Shown here one piece after another: positions 1 to 11,180 of a DNA stretch of 64,000 bases. The DNA is from Phymatolithon calcareum (lineage: Eukaryota; Rhodophyta; Florideophyceae; Hapalidiales). Location: assembly GCA_977006965.1 (NCBI GenBank), contig OZ345373.1, positions 1,798,001 through 1,862,000 on the forward strand, written 5' to 3'. The notes beneath the pieces are model-generated. The model was not told the DNA's origin and did not search any database. It was given only the letters and a program-made list of their open reading frames with translations. Position numbers and translations under genes: made by a program. Within the stretch, counting starts at the first letter, position 1; each line of letters starts with the position of its first letter.

Positions 1-1449
1 CGTCCCGGACGCTGTCGGGGATCGGCGGCTCGTTGATACGTAGGGCTTGATACTCGGACCTGCAGACGCCGGGGATGTCGTTAAGGTGGGCGATGGTGCT
101 CACCGAACGGCGAGGGCGTGCTGGCCCGCTACTAATTGCTCCCGTTGACCGGGACTCGGAAAGATCACCCCGGAAGCGGTTGCGTCGAGTCGAACGGCGT
201 GGTCCCGCGGATTCGCGATCCTCATCCCCCGTTGGGGGTATCGAGTCTTGGCCCTCTCGGTTGGACATGTCGGCGTCGGTTGAGAGTACGGTTGTACGTA
301 ATCTGGATCGCGGCGGAAAGCGATCTTGGAAAAAGAAGGGAATGAGAGTGGATAAAAAGAAAGGTCAGGAGAGGGCCCAGGTTCGCGGGATGAGGTGAAA
401 AGTCCCGGACTGCGGCTGGGTGATTTCGGAGTGATTGCCTTGCAGGTCTCGTGCGGAATGCGAGATCTCCAGGTGAGTAGGATGGAGAAGTGATCCCCGG
501 AGCAAAGCTTGCGTTTCTAGGTCGGGAGACCAATGTAGCGCAACGAAGAGCAGGGCCCGAGGACGGGGTATCGAAAAAACCCCAAACACAGGGATGGTAG
601 CGTGGCAGAGCAGAGAATAGGGGTAAGGAGTCGGGGGCCCGCTCTGGCGCGGGAGTGCCTAGGATGCAAGCTTCCCAGTGTGCGGGCAGTCAGCCCCACT
701 GGTCGGGGATCACTTGGCCGAGACCCCGAGATGGGAACGACGAGATGAGAGGGGTGCCTAGAGGTGAGGAGCGAGGGGGGTGAAGTATACGAGCCCGATC
801 CGGGGAGGCGCACGCTTGAGGAAGCGTAGGCGCAAACCCGGGGACACGGGACCAGAGTCGGTGAACCTGCAAGGGATATCCCAATGTGGGGAAAGTCCAA
901 GGCAAGATGACTACGGTCCAACTTGGTTCTTCCTTTACCTAAGAGCGCCGCCCCGTCCAGGATGTATTCCCCTCGGGCGGCACTGTAATGCCGAAAAATT
1001 AGGTACGATCACTAACACTATCATACTGCAAACCCAAAGTATACGCGAAATACTACCCTATCAATATGGGCTAACCCCAAATTGGGAAAGGGTATGATAC
1101 CCCCACAGGGGCCGCTTCCAGGAGCAAACAAGAGCCCGGCCAATCAGAGTGTGTCCAGAAATCCCGTCCCAGGTGCCATGCACCACACCAACCAGGACGT
1201 GCTGTTCAGAAGAGAGCCGCGTACATCATCAGACCCACAAACCCCCCCTATCCCAGCCAAATCATAGGCATTGCACCAATGAACGACGGTCTGTACTCCC
1301 TCAGACCGAATACCAATCATGTCCTGCCCACGTGCAACATATCAACTCTGTTTGGATGTATTCGCAAGCCAATACCATCACACCTCCGCCAACGTCCTGT
1401 CCCTTCCGGCCTACGTGTGCAGAGACCACTTATATCTAGAGTCGTATCA
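1..1449. other. GC-rich stretch, no gene recognised
   Basis: Positions 1 to about 960 are GC-rich and contain several overlapping short open frames on both strands, none with a recognisable motif. From about 960 to 1449 the base composition shifts to C-rich on the plus strand. I looked for conserved rRNA blocks and found none. It may be the eroded 5' part (LTR, leader or gag) of the Copia element that follows, but I found no copy of the downstream LTR-like sequence here. Confidence 0.3.
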
Positions 1450-1511
1450 GGGATCGTGGTGCCGGTGGATGAGCTGGTGATCACCAGCTTATCCACCGGC
1501 ACCACTATCCC
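1450..1511. repeat. 62-bp near-perfect palindrome
   Basis: The two 31-nt halves are reverse complements except at two positions, with no spacer; the centre is GGTGATCACC. It lies upstream of the Copia integrase remnant. It would fold into a long cruciform or RNA hairpin. Similar spacer-free palindromes occur elsewhere in the window with unrelated sequence. Confidence 0.85.
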
Positions 1512-1688
1512 TCCGTTTCACGAGTTCGAATGATGACAATACAGCTTCGCATCGTCAACAAAACACCTCCTCTCTTTCTCTGAACGTGTCAAGCCACACG
1601 CACTCACACGAACAAGTGCCTCCACTGCCCGCAGATAGCGAAGCTATACGTTGGCACTTAAAAATGTCTCGTGTACAACCATCTACAT

Positions 1689-2498
1689 TACGTAATATGG
1701 AATCCCGCAATCTTGTCATCGGAATGCCCTCTTCCCTCCGTCCACTGTCGGCACTGCTGAGTTGCAGTGCCTGCTTTGTGGGAAAACACAGCAAAGCAGC
1801 TCACCCTCCACGACTGCACCCAATCCTCCAACCAGGGACATACATCTCTTCCGACACATGTGGCCCTGTCACACCGCCCGCCTTGAATGGATTTCAGCAC
1901 TTTCTAACGTTCATTGACCGCAGCGCTGATCCCGACCACACTAAACAGACCAATCCAAGTACTACTGACCGACAACGGGAAAGAATACAGCTCCAGGGTA
2001 CTTACACTCCACTACGGTCAAGCTGGTACTAGGTACTTCACAACTGTCCCCCACACACCGCAGGACAACTCTGCTGCAGAGCGCCTCAATCGAACCCCCT
2101 TAGAGGGTGCTCGCTCATCACTGCACACAGCAGGTCTTCCAAATCCATTCTGGGGCGCCACGATCTTGGACGACGCGGACAAGTACAAAAACATTCTCCA
2201 CATGACGACAATGCAAATCCCTTACACTGCTTGGTTTGGAACCAAACCAAATGTATCCAAACTACTTCCTTTCGGAACTAAAGGGCACGTCGCTCATGTC
2301 ACGTCCAATGAGAAGCGAAAACTAGACGCGCGATCCCATTCTTGCCGATACCTTCGGTTGATGGACGATATCCACTACTTTGTGTACAGCATGACTCTAG
2401 AGCGCATCTCCAAGTGCCGTACTGCAAAATTTTCACAATACCATGATGATCGCGACCCAACACGGTCCTTTCCACTACAGCATATTCAATTCTCATGA
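1689..2498 (+). pseudogene. Copia integrase fragment
   Basis: The first part (frame of 1586) reads through a C-x2-C-like zinc-binding remnant (SCSACFVGKHSKAAHPP) into a core segment containing SSDTCGPV and FLTFID. The second part (1914-2498, another frame) contains LLTDNGKEY (the second catalytic Asp) and TVPHTPQDNSAAERLNRT (the catalytic Glu region), followed by the PYTAWFGTKPNVSKL block usual after Copia cores. A frame change near 1914-1990 separates the halves. Non-functional. Confidence 0.75.
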
Positions 2499-2879
2499 CA
2501 GCCCCCGCTCAAGCTACGGGTCACACTACATCGCTCCTCCCCCGAACTCAAGACGTGGAAACTGAGACATCCATCCCTACACGCATTTCCACGCAGTATC
2601 AATCCATTAGCCGGCTGCTGAATTCCGCTCTACACGTTTCTCACACTACGCTGGAACAGACTAACTCATGTGCGCCAGACAGCGTGCACCCACTGCAAAA
2701 ACACCTTCACGCGACATCCGCCTAGACTCCTGTCCCCGGTCGCACGAAGCACACCAAGTGGCGTTCACATCAAGAGTACTACACGCTGTGCCAGCTTGCG
2801 ACCCCGCTCCTCGAGCGCACGAGCTCGTTTTGAACTACAACCAGCTCCCTCCCGCATTATAGCCAGTACTCCAGCTCCT

Positions 2880-4443
2880 ACTTCACTGGAACGAGCGCGA
2901 ATACATCCAGATGCTGCTCAATGGAGTTCCGCGTACAGGGAAGAGCTCGAAAAACTTAAAAAGTACGATACGTTCGAGCCTCTACCGATAACATCCATCC
3001 CCGGCGGCACTCGCATCCTGCCGCTAATTGCAGATTTCCGATATAAACGTGACGCGCAAAACAACCTCCAGAAGAGAAAAGTCCGGATTGCACTCCGTGG
3101 GGACCTCAGTCAACCGTTTGTCCACTAGGACCCAGCCGCCCTGGAAACATACACCCTCGACAAAGCAACGGCTCGTATAATTTTCAGCATCGCCGCTGCC
3201 CAAAATTTATCTCGCCATCACATCGACATCGAGTCCGCTTTCCTTCATGAGCGTTTAGATCCGGCATACCCGATCTATGTCAAGATACCCACCAATTTTG
3301 ACGATTCTGATCAGTACAAGTACTCATATGCACGTTTGAAGTCTAACCTCTATGGATTAAGATAAGCAGGCCACATGTACTACAAGGGAATGAAAAACTT
3401 CTTGGCATCTCATGGCTACAACACTCTTGCGTCCGATAGTAGTGTTTTGACAAAGCATTATGCAAATGGACATTATGTACCTGTTGGCGTAACTATCGAC
3501 AACTTTCTAGTTGCTGCGACTAACCCGGCACTTGTTGAAGACGTCCAGCGCGTGTTTTCGGAGAAATACACTATTTCAGGCATGGTATCACCCTCCCAAT
3601 ACATCTGTTGGAAAGTCACGCGAAGCTCAGAAGGTATTCACATTTCCCAGCCAGCGGCCATAGAAACCCTGCTCGAAGAATTCAACATGGAGAACAGCTC
3701 ACCCTCTCTAACCCCGTACTGTGATGGTCTTCCTTTTGAAGAACGACAACCGGATGAACCGGCCCTTGATTCATACTAATACCCATACAGCCGAGTGGTC
3801 GGACTGTTACGATACATTGCAGATTTTACCCGCCCCGACATCTTTCACGTTACTAAAAGCCTTGCTCGTTATCTTAAAGATCCCACAATGCGGTATTGGA
3901 CGCAATTCAAGCGCGTGCTGCACTACTTGAAAAGGACGATCTCATTCAGGATTATGTATCCTTGCTATGCTGCTCCACTCATTTCGTACTCAGACTCTGA
4001 CTTCGGATCCTATCCAGATACGTGCCGATCTACATCCGGTATCTTGCATCTTTTAAACTGAGCGCCCATTTCCTGGAACTCAAAACGCCAGGATACCGTC
4101 GCACTTTCGACGGCAGAGGACGAATATATTGCCGGCTGCCACACAGCCCAGCATGCGAAGTAGTTGCAACAATTGTCAGAGGTCCTACCTGCCCACACTC
4201 GGCCGACGACCCTGTGTATCGACAACCAAGTTGCGTTGAAAATGGCCCTCGCAAAAGGCCCGACGAAGCGTAGCAAATACGTCGACATAAAAATACCATT
4301 ACCTGCGCTAAGCCGTCGCGGAAAAAGCAATCGAACTCATCTACACGCCGCCCGCCGACATGCTCGCCGATCCATTTACAAAAACTCTCAAACCACAGAA
4401 TTTCCTTGTGGCAAGATCTTGAATGAATCTCTGACAGTCTCAT
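2880..4443 (+). pseudogene. Copia reverse transcriptase and RNase H, stop-interrupted
   Basis: One frame carries the Copia RT entry block (DAAQWSSAYREELEKLKK), then RHHIDIESAFLH, the region equivalent to the KQPLYGLKQAG motif, and VGLLRYIADFTRPDI. RNase H follows, with SWNSKRQDTVALSTAEDEYI and CIDNQVALKMA. Stops interrupt at about 3126, 3363, 3777, 4059 and 4134. Two replace an expected Gln (CAA to TAA) and two sit where Trp or another conserved codon is expected. The catalytic YVDD is altered to a VTIDNFLV-type segment. Non-functional. Confidence 0.8.
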
Positions 4444-4462
4444 CTCAGTGACAGAGGGGGAG

Positions 4463-4690
4463 TGCCATGATTCACTTCAACACAATGTGTCACTGAGATG
4501 ACACTGACCAGTGTTATAATTCACATCATACCCTAGATGCAACCGCTAGAGCGACGGTGCCCGCAGGTAGATAAGCTTAGCTCGCACTAACAGTAAGAGG
4601 AAAGAGACCTAGTGATTATATCCACGGCAGTGTCGCATTTTCAGGGGTTTCAATGTACAGAAGATTCGAAACTTTGGCTGAACAAAACGT
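4463..4690 (+). repeat. Probable start of Copia-1 3' LTR
   Basis: TG directly follows a polypurine tract and pol ends about 20 nt upstream. The right boundary is not defined because no second LTR copy is present; the hAT-like MITE inserted at 4699 may lie within it or just after it. Confidence 0.4.
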
Positions 4691-4698
4691 GTCCACTT

Positions 4699-5356
4699 CA
4701 GGAATTGTCTCGGAAGGATGAAACCAGTCATCCGTCGCTCCGGAGGCTAATTCTAGCCCTTACTGGATAATTTATTCGAAATATTTCGGATTACTGGCCC
4801 GCGATCGGATTATCTTTTCTAGAAGCAGATCGCATCGTGGATTAGAATGGCTTAATCCGGTGCATAACCGATTGGATTGAACTCTACGTATCTTTCAACT
4901 GGATGCGCTCCGGATTCGAAACTTATTTTTGAACCGGATTGAAACCGGATTGAACACTTAATTGTTTTCCTAAACTCGACCTTACAGCTTATTTTAGGTT
5001 GATTCATGACACAAAATACTATTTTATAAAGCCATTTTCCCTAAAATATGGAATTAGCGCATATTTAGCCACAAAAATACTCTCATGAGAATTTCTGTGT
5101 TGTTTGAGTCTTCCTACAGAGAAATTAGATCTGGATACGGGTGGTGTAAATTTTTAAAACTCAATTTTGATTCGGTTACGGATTAGATTGTGAGTTGCGG
5201 AGCAGATCACGAACGGATTGCGAATCAAATGCGAATGTTTGTTTAGTGATTTGGATATTCTGATAAAATTTTAGGAGATTTGATTGGATAACGGATTGGG
5301 GAAAAGAGCCACTTGGCGGACTGGAGTCATCCGCAATCCGTCCGAGACAAACGCTG
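4699..5356. mobile_element. hAT-like MITE, 658 bp, with 8-bp target duplication
   Basis: The element begins CAG and ends CTG. Its terminal inverted repeats share TTGTCTCGGA followed by a mismatch and GGAT (4705-4719 and 5336-5350). The 8-bp sequence GTCCACTT occurs directly before (4691-4698) and directly after (5357-5364), the length expected for hAT. The interior has no open frame of note but many CGGATT or AATCCG words in both orientations. hAT elements commonly carry subterminal iterations that bind transposase, so this is probably a non-autonomous hAT. Confidence 0.82.
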
Positions 5357-5574
5357 GTCCACTTCCTGTAAGCTATCAGTATAGTGGCTGAGTGATAGTA
5401 TTATGACAGGAACTTCCGAACTGAAAGTCCTCTTTTACTGCAACCTGCTCTGTCTGATAGCTTTGACTTTAGAGGTTTGACTGTACAGTGCACTGCGTTC
5501 GTCCCAGAGATACCTCTATCATACCGTGACGATTATAGCTAGATTATGTCCCCCTTCCTTTTTGATATAACGTA

Positions 5575-6148
5575 ACTAAATGGATTTATTAAGAAGGTAC
5601 GATATGTCCCAACTGGAGGAAAGTCGGCATCTTTCTAGGCATATTCTACTGTCATTGAAAACTCAGCTTCCTTAATCGGAATTACATAGAATCAGGTCAA
5701 TGGCTGTATCCACGTCAATCTCTTCTGCCGGTGTCCATGAAGGTTTCTTCAGGATTCTGTTGAGTGTTCCAACTGCCCATGATCCTTGACTGCCCATTTC
5801 TTCAATTAACTTCGGTGGGTTTCTCGTAAAATGGCTTACAAACCACCTTGCACGAAAAATTCTGTATCTGCTTTCTTTCATCTTCACTGCTTGGTGCAGT
5901 ATACTATTCTTGGCGAACGTAATTTTCCTGATGCGGTGCTCTTCTTGCTGTTCCCATACTCGCCGAAGGCCAGATATATCTTGAATGTCCGTTGTCGTGT
6001 TTGATTCCTGTATACAGTCGAGAGTTTCGAGTCGTGGCTCTGCCCCTTTGTCATCTGTCTCCTCCACAATCCTGTTTAATCTTCGTCTTAACTTCCGGAG
6101 CAGGTGCTGTTGGCGAAACTCCCACGGCTCTATTTGGCATATTTGATA
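5575..6148 (-). pseudogene. LINE-D C-terminal fragment, copy 1
   Basis: An open frame of about 158 codons without a convincing start (a TAG lies just upstream) ends at 5672. It contains EPWEFRQQHLLRKL, a charged middle, RYRIFRARWFVSHF, RNPPKLIEEMGSQGSWA and KKPSWTPAEE. The same protein occurs at 58765-59385 and, more decayed, at 7730-8080. All three copies have a conserved 3' tail with a TCCACTTA-like word around AATAAA after the stop. The layout resembles the C-terminal end of LINE ORF2 (see 35369-37972), with LPPHLCFKSRRYRTLAIKW matching the segment before the RNPP block. Assignment to a LINE is inference. Confidence 0.6.
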
Positions 6149-6394
6149 AGACTAGTGCTACAGAGCCCCACCTATATATTCTACAGCGTTCAAGTTAGTG
6201 CGGAGGAATTACCGAACACTCGTAACACACCCTAGCGCTCAATTGGTCTTGTCCAATTACAACTTGCGAAATGGAACCCGCGAACCTCGTGCCGCGAACG
6301 GGAGATATACTTGGCAACCATCCCCCTACATCGAAGCAAACTCGCCTCAAGGACAGCCAAATTTGCTCGAGCGTCCTCGCAAGAGCGTCTTGCA

Positions 6395-7231
6395 ATGTCT
6401 TCTTCTTCTGCCAATCCGTCGTCCGCCGTGGAGCGAGGGGCGCCGCTCGGACAACTCTATCTCATTCCTATCTCAGCATGGTCGCACCGGGTGCTACTGA
6501 CTTTGAAGCACGCGAGAACAAATGTGAACGTGCGTGAGTCCATCCCAATGTTATCCGAGTTCATGATATGGGTCCGGCTCGGTTTTCCACGACGCAAAAT
6601 TACATTCCCTGTTCTCTTCCGCCACGGGAACGAATGCCTGATGGACAGTCATGCCATCGCGCGCGTCCTCGATGCGGCACGTGCGCCAGGGGCTCCCTCT
6701 CTCTTCCCCGAAGCCGAAGATGCGCTCCTTCGTCGCCTCGTAGCGCATGCGGAAACAGTGCAAGCTTTCGCTCGCGGGGAGGTCGGGCGTTATTTGCAAG
6801 ATCATCCTGACGTTGCGAAGAGACTGATATTACCTCCTGTTATGCAAAATATGCCGTTCGCCCTTTCCATTGCTAAAAACGCGATCAGGAAGTTCAACGC
6901 CAAATATGACGAGGAGTCAAGCGAAGCAACAGTGGAGCGTGCAAGGGAGGCGCTCGTGGAAGTGAACACGGCAGTGAAGAATGCAAAGGAAGTTGATGGC
7001 GTGCGGTACATCGTGGGCGAAAGGCTGAGCTATGCGGACTTTGTTGTAGCAATGGCACTGCCGTTCGTCGATAATCAGGCTTCGCCGTTCAATGAGATTC
7101 CGAAGCATCCGATTGGGGACGAATTTCCTGAACTCAAAGCGTATGCTGCAGTCATCTTGGAGAAGCACATAACAAAGGCGGACGTTGCGTTTCCGCCCCC
7201 GAAGTACGATAGTGTAGGCAAAACGATATGA
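6395..7231 (+). CDS. Glutathione S-transferase-like protein
   Basis: A protein of about 278 aa with an N-terminal thioredoxin-like half (GQLYLIPISAWSHRVLLTLK) and a DSHAIARVLD segment that fits the Glu/Asp-Ser glutathione-binding turn. The C-terminal helical half contains GERLSYADFVVAMAL, the usual conserved aspartate region of GST C-domains. The predicted role is glutathione conjugation or a related thiol function in the cytosol; substrate and class are not identifiable. The frame is open from 6311, but I prefer the Met at 6395 because the paralogue at 8782-9636 has the same MSSSS start region. Single exon. The two paralogues are convergent, with LINE-D debris between them. No canonical Cys is seen at the active-site position; Ser is more likely (AWSHR). 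Confidence 0.75.
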   Translation: MSSSSANPSSAVERGAPLGQLYLIPISAWSHRVLLTLKHARTNVNVRESIPMLSEFMIWVRLGFPRRKITFPVLFRHGNECLMDSHAIARVLDAARAPGAPSLFPEAEDALLRRLVAHAETVQAFARGEVGRYLQDHPDVAKRLILPPVMQNMPFALSIAKNAIRKFNAKYDEESSEATVERAREALVEVNTAVKNAKEVDGVRYIVGERLSYADFVVAMALPFVDNQASPFNEIPKHPIGDEFPELKAYAAVILEKHITKADVAFPPPKYDSVGKTI

Positions 7232-7729
7232 ATTAAACGGCGGCAGCCTACTCGTGCAGTAAGAAAAAGTTTAGAGCTATGTAGACACGCTGGAACAATC
7301 CTTTGGGAGGCAGACGCGCGCTTAACAAACCGCGGTATGTTTCATTCTTGAGAAGAACTGGAATGATTTGCTGTAGTGCATGGGCACATACATTGTACGG
7401 CCTCCCTGGGATCTCCTAAGGCCAAGAGCTCGCAGTTTCTGATGCGGCTTTCAATTCACCGTAAATGGCTATTTGAGGTAAATTATACAAGCCACGTGCC
7501 TCTCGAAAAAATTTTATCTCTCTGAAAAACAATTTGGGCTGACCGACCAGTTGGCCGTGTGGATTTCATTCCGAGAGCGGGAGGTCGAAAGAAGTTTATC
7601 AGTCGCCTGTTTATGCATTAGGCACAGACAGCAGTCGTTATAAAGTGGATTTACTGCGAATGTACCTTGTGCCCCAACATGAGGAAAGTCGGCACCTTTC
7701 GTGGCGTTCTACTAGACTCAAAACTTCAG
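7232..7729. other. Intergenic, no gene seen
   Basis: This holds the 3' flank of the GST-like gene and, from about 7630, the conserved 3' tail of LINE-D copy 2 (a minus-strand GTAAATCCACTTTA-like word). I see no coding signal. Confidence 0.5.
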
Positions 7730-8080
7730 TTGCCTTAATCGGAATTTCGTCGTATCTCGTCGATGGCTCGGGCCACGTTGTTCTCCTCTGTAGGCGTCCA
7801 TGTAGACTTCTTCAGGATACTGTTGAGCGTTCTAATTGCCCATGCTGTTTGAGTGCCTATTTCTTCAATCAACTTCAGTGGATTTCTTGGAAAATTTTCA
7901 GCAGTCACATGCCTCGAACGAGGTACGAATCGAAATAGTTTGGAAGAGCTCTCTTTGCGAATGCATTTCCTTCCGCGTATAGCTCATGATTTTATAGCCT
8001 CGTGTTCGCTATTGCTGGTAGTATCATTGCCAAATGAGCCTGTCAATTCTGTGAGCTCCAGAATAATCACACTTGAATGA
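7730..8080 (-). pseudogene. LINE-D C-terminal fragment, copy 2 (decayed)
   Basis: The reverse complement translates to NPLKLIEEIGTQTAWAIRTL, then ILKKSTWTPTEENNVARAID and a stop, closely matching copies 1 and 3. Upstream the similarity continues with stops and frameshifts to about 8080. It lies between the two GST-like genes. The post-stop tail is also conserved. Confidence 0.65.
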
Positions 8081-8781
8081 TCCCTTTTGGTCGCGGCCAT
8101 ATTCCCTCTAAACTGAAATCATAGCTACAGCGGAATCAACGTCGAGTGGGAGATATTATTCGTCGGATTTCAGGTTTGGCTCCTGGTTTAAGAATCTTCT
8201 CTTCGATGACGACGAGAGCCATCCAATTGGCGAATCTGGCCTACGAAATAGTTCCGTACATACGACCACACTCTGCGATGTTACGCCAGTGTGGCGCATT
8301 AGTTGCTCGTCTGTGTTCCTTGATTCATAAGTTGCTAGCCTGATTGCATCAAAGTAGGCCCGGAGAGTTTGCCGAAAGGTCCAGCATGTCAATACCAATT
8401 GCTCGTCCACCAGTACTTCCTATTTCTGCTGTCTGGTTTTCACTCGCAGGCCAATCATAAGCAACAGATGAGTGAAATAATTACGTGTCAGTGCACTGAT
8501 TCAGACGATAAGATAAAGCTTCCTCAGGCGGTACGTACAAGCCCTGTCGCGCGGGAGGTTACGAAGGAACGTCTACACCGTCCTTCCAGCGTGGAGGCAC
8601 TAGTGACCAGCGATAAAATTTACCATAGACTGAAGGTGGGGGCTAATCAATTGTTCTCACCTCGGGATCAATTATCCTTTCCTGGTTGACTCAAGCTATA
8701 TGCCAATATGAAAAAGACTTTATTCGAAAAAACACCGCACTATGCAACTTCCATCAAGTCAGGGTCATAATGTTTGATCTG

Positions 8782-9636
8782 TTACACAATTCTGCCTTCA
8801 CTATCGTACTTTGGTGGTGGGAATACATCGTGTTTCTTGGTGATATGCTTCCGTGAAATCCCTGCGGCATACTCCTTGAGCTCTGGATAATCGTCTGCAA
8901 TCGAACCTCTCGGTATATCTTTAAACTGCGGTGGCTTTTCCCCAAACGGCAGAGCCACAGTGACCGCAAAGTCAACATAGCTCAGCCGTCCGCCCACGAG
9001 ATACTTCACGCCATCTACAGCTTTTGCATTCTTGACAGCGTCCGAAATCTCAATTAGGGCCTCTCTAGCGCGATCTATAGTCGCTTCCTTCGACTGCTCA
9101 TCGTACTTCGAGGCCAGCTTGTCGACGGCAAGCTTAGTAATCTCCCTCGCGAACGGCATTTCGCGCAGAAACGGCGGTAGGAACAGTTGCTTTGCGAGGT
9201 CTGGATGATCCTGCATATACAGCAAAACCTGCGCGCGAGCGTAATTCAGGATTGTTTCTGCACAAACCACAAGCCGACGGAGAAGCGCATCCTCAGCTTG
9301 GGGAAAGAGTGACAGAACGCCAGGTGCTCGTGCCGAGTCGAGGATGCGTGCGATTGCGTGACTGTCCATCAGGCATTCTTGTCCAGGGCGGAACAGAAGA
9401 GGTGCTGTAATCTTGCGGTTTGGAAAGCCAAGCCGGATCCACATGAGAAACTCCGACCATATTGGAGCGTACTCATGCACATTCACATTGGTTCTAGCGT
9501 GGTTAAGGGTCAGCAGGACGCGGTGTGACCATGGTGAGAAAGGAAGAAGATGGAGTTCGCCGATGGGTTTGGAGTGCACTATGCCGTGAGTGACGGCGGT
9601 TGAAGAAGATGACATTATGGCAAGCTCGGTCATCAA
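8782..9636 (-). CDS. Glutathione S-transferase-like protein (paralogue)
   Basis: A protein of about 284 aa, collinear with the product of 6395-7231 and clearly a paralogue by eye. It has a thioredoxin-like N-terminal half (GELHLLPFSPWSHRVLLTLN), a DSHAIARILD glutathione-site-like segment, and a C-domain with GGRLSYVDFAVTVAL and a shared FPPPKYDS tail. The start may be either Met of MMTELAIMSSSS; the inner MSSSS matches the paralogue. Single exon, convergent with the paralogue. It is probably an inverted duplication. Function beyond the GST fold is not shown. Confidence 0.75.
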   Translation of the reverse strand: MMTELAIMSSSSTAVTHGIVHSKPIGELHLLPFSPWSHRVLLTLNHARTNVNVHEYAPIWSEFLMWIRLGFPNRKITAPLLFRPGQECLMDSHAIARILDSARAPGVLSLFPQAEDALLRRLVVCAETILNYARAQVLLYMQDHPDLAKQLFLPPFLREMPFAREITKLAVDKLASKYDEQSKEATIDRAREALIEISDAVKNAKAVDGVKYLVGGRLSYVDFAVTVALPFGEKPPQFKDIPRGSIADDYPELKEYAAGISRKHITKKHDVFPPPKYDSEGRIV

Positions 9637-9928
9637 ACGGGGGATGTGCTTCGATAACGAAGAGGGTTTTTTAAGTTGGAGGAATCATCTCTGTTCTAAG
9701 AATTCAACATGCAATTCGTGATTGGTGACCGTAGGCACGTTTTGAAAAAGTAGCTATTTCCAATTCCATTTCAATTGTACTCATTGGACAGTAATTGTTG
9801 ACTTCATGATCAACGGATCCCATTCCCAATCACAAACATCACAGTGCCAATGTTAAAGTGAGATTGTGTCTTTCTGGTACAGAAATCAAGAGATTGATCC
9901 AGGCGAACAAATCTATTGGCTCTGAGTC

Positions 9929-9967
9929 GAAGCATTCCGTTTTCAATAATTGAACACGGAATGCTTC
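9929..9967. repeat. 39-nt palindrome
   Basis: The left arm GAAGCATTCCGT and right arm ACGGAATGCTTC are perfectly complementary, and the intervening TTTCAATAATTGAAC continues the pairing with one mismatch around a single central base. It lies about 290 bp beyond the start of the minus-strand GST-like gene. Confidence 0.85.
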
Positions 9968-11104
9968 CTATTCGACATTAGGATGAGGTGGAAGGAGCTC
10001 CGATCGCCACAGTGGTTTTCGCACACCGTCCATTCATTGACCATGCCGAATGAGATGACTCCAGGGCTGCGCGTAAACCTATTTTTGAACTGTGCATCTG
10101 TGTGCTGAAATGAATTGATTCCAGAAGTGTAATTTATCAGTGCTACACAGCAAAGCAAAGTTCAGCCAACCGAAAGACTCTGTGGTTGGCACAATATCAT
10201 ACTCCTTCAGCGTGGGCAGCAAGGCCCAAACGGCTCCTTCAATAGAGGTCTGGCTCATTTCGCATATTAATTTACACAATCAAAGTCGCAACCTATCAAC
10301 AATATCCAGCACTGGTTGACGCGCTGGTGGAAGAGGAAAAGACTCTTTGGCCCATCTGAGATACAGTAACCTTAGAACAGGGAGAGGGCAGACTTCCAAT
10401 TGGCGGCCAAGCGGAGGAGTAGAAATCTTAATCAAACAATTATACAATACGTGTGCAGGTCAACCAGAAGCAATGCAGCGATGCCGTAGTGCCAAAAACG
10501 CCAGACCTTTTCCTGTCGCAAGATGGTAAGAAACCGTTCAGAACAAATAGATATATATTTTACCTGCGAGTTGCTCATCGTTTTAACGTTGTGAAGAACC
10601 ACGTGCTATTCAAGCATGGCGTCACACACCAGTTAGTCTTATTGACTCGTGTTAACCGCTGGTTTCTCGTAACGGGGACCGAGCCTGGCGCGTCGCCTAC
10701 ACCCGCCATTTTCCTCCGGAAGGAGCACTGAGCCAAACAATACTTGCTGATATTACTGCCGACTTCCGAATTCATTAAACACGGACAACCCATCTGGCTT
10801 ATATAGGGTTCGCCTATGAGCGGGGCTAGAACTGTTGCCTGGCTGTTACTGTAGCGCTTGCGCACAGTGACATGCACATGGAAAGATCTATTTAGGTGCT
10901 TTGTCTGCACGCAGACGCGAGCGCCGGCCGTGGTGCTAGACATGGAGAGTAGTCTTGAGAAATGTCTGTTCCTTAGCCGTTAAGAGCTGAGCACTGCAAG
11001 CCGATTCGCTGTGGGTTGGTGTCGGTGTTTCGTGGAAGCACAGTTTCTGCCTGTGCTTCCTTTTGAGCCATCCATTTCAAGTTTCCTTCAACAGTTACCG
11101 AGCG

Positions 11105-11180
11105 CTGGGGTAAATGTAAGGGTTTATTTAAAAGGCCCCAAGGCCTCACCTGGGAATAAAGGTTGGAGCGTTACGGCGTG
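11105..11180 (-). repeat. LINE-C family 3' tail
   Basis: On the minus strand, AGGTGAGGCCTTGGGGCCTT is followed by TTAAATAAA. Related tails (GGCGTTGGGAGCTTTAAATA and similar) occur at 22785-22850 (+), 40200-40262 (+) and 58140-58215 (-). A 5'-truncated insertion is likely; its 5' limit is not visible. Confidence 0.5.

Larger units (their letters stand above)
1580..4560 (+). mobile_element. Decayed Ty1/Copia retrotransposon (Copia-1)
   Basis: Fragments occur in the order integrase zinc-binding region, integrase core, reverse transcriptase, RNase H, which is the Copia order. A polypurine tract (AGAGGGGGAG) ends at 4462 and is followed by TG, the expected start of a 3' LTR. No matching 5' LTR or gag was found upstream, so the copy is 5'-truncated or strongly eroded, and the 3' LTR end cannot be set. 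Most of the polyprotein lies in one frame broken by in-frame stops rather than by many indels. Confidence 0.8.

Noticed and set aside
1-960. Ribosomal RNA gene
   Set aside because: GC-rich and structured-looking, but none of the conserved small- or large-subunit blocks I know could be found.
10575-10943. Minus-strand protein of 122 codons
   Set aside because: No recognisable domain or coding bias; it could not be supported from sequence alone.
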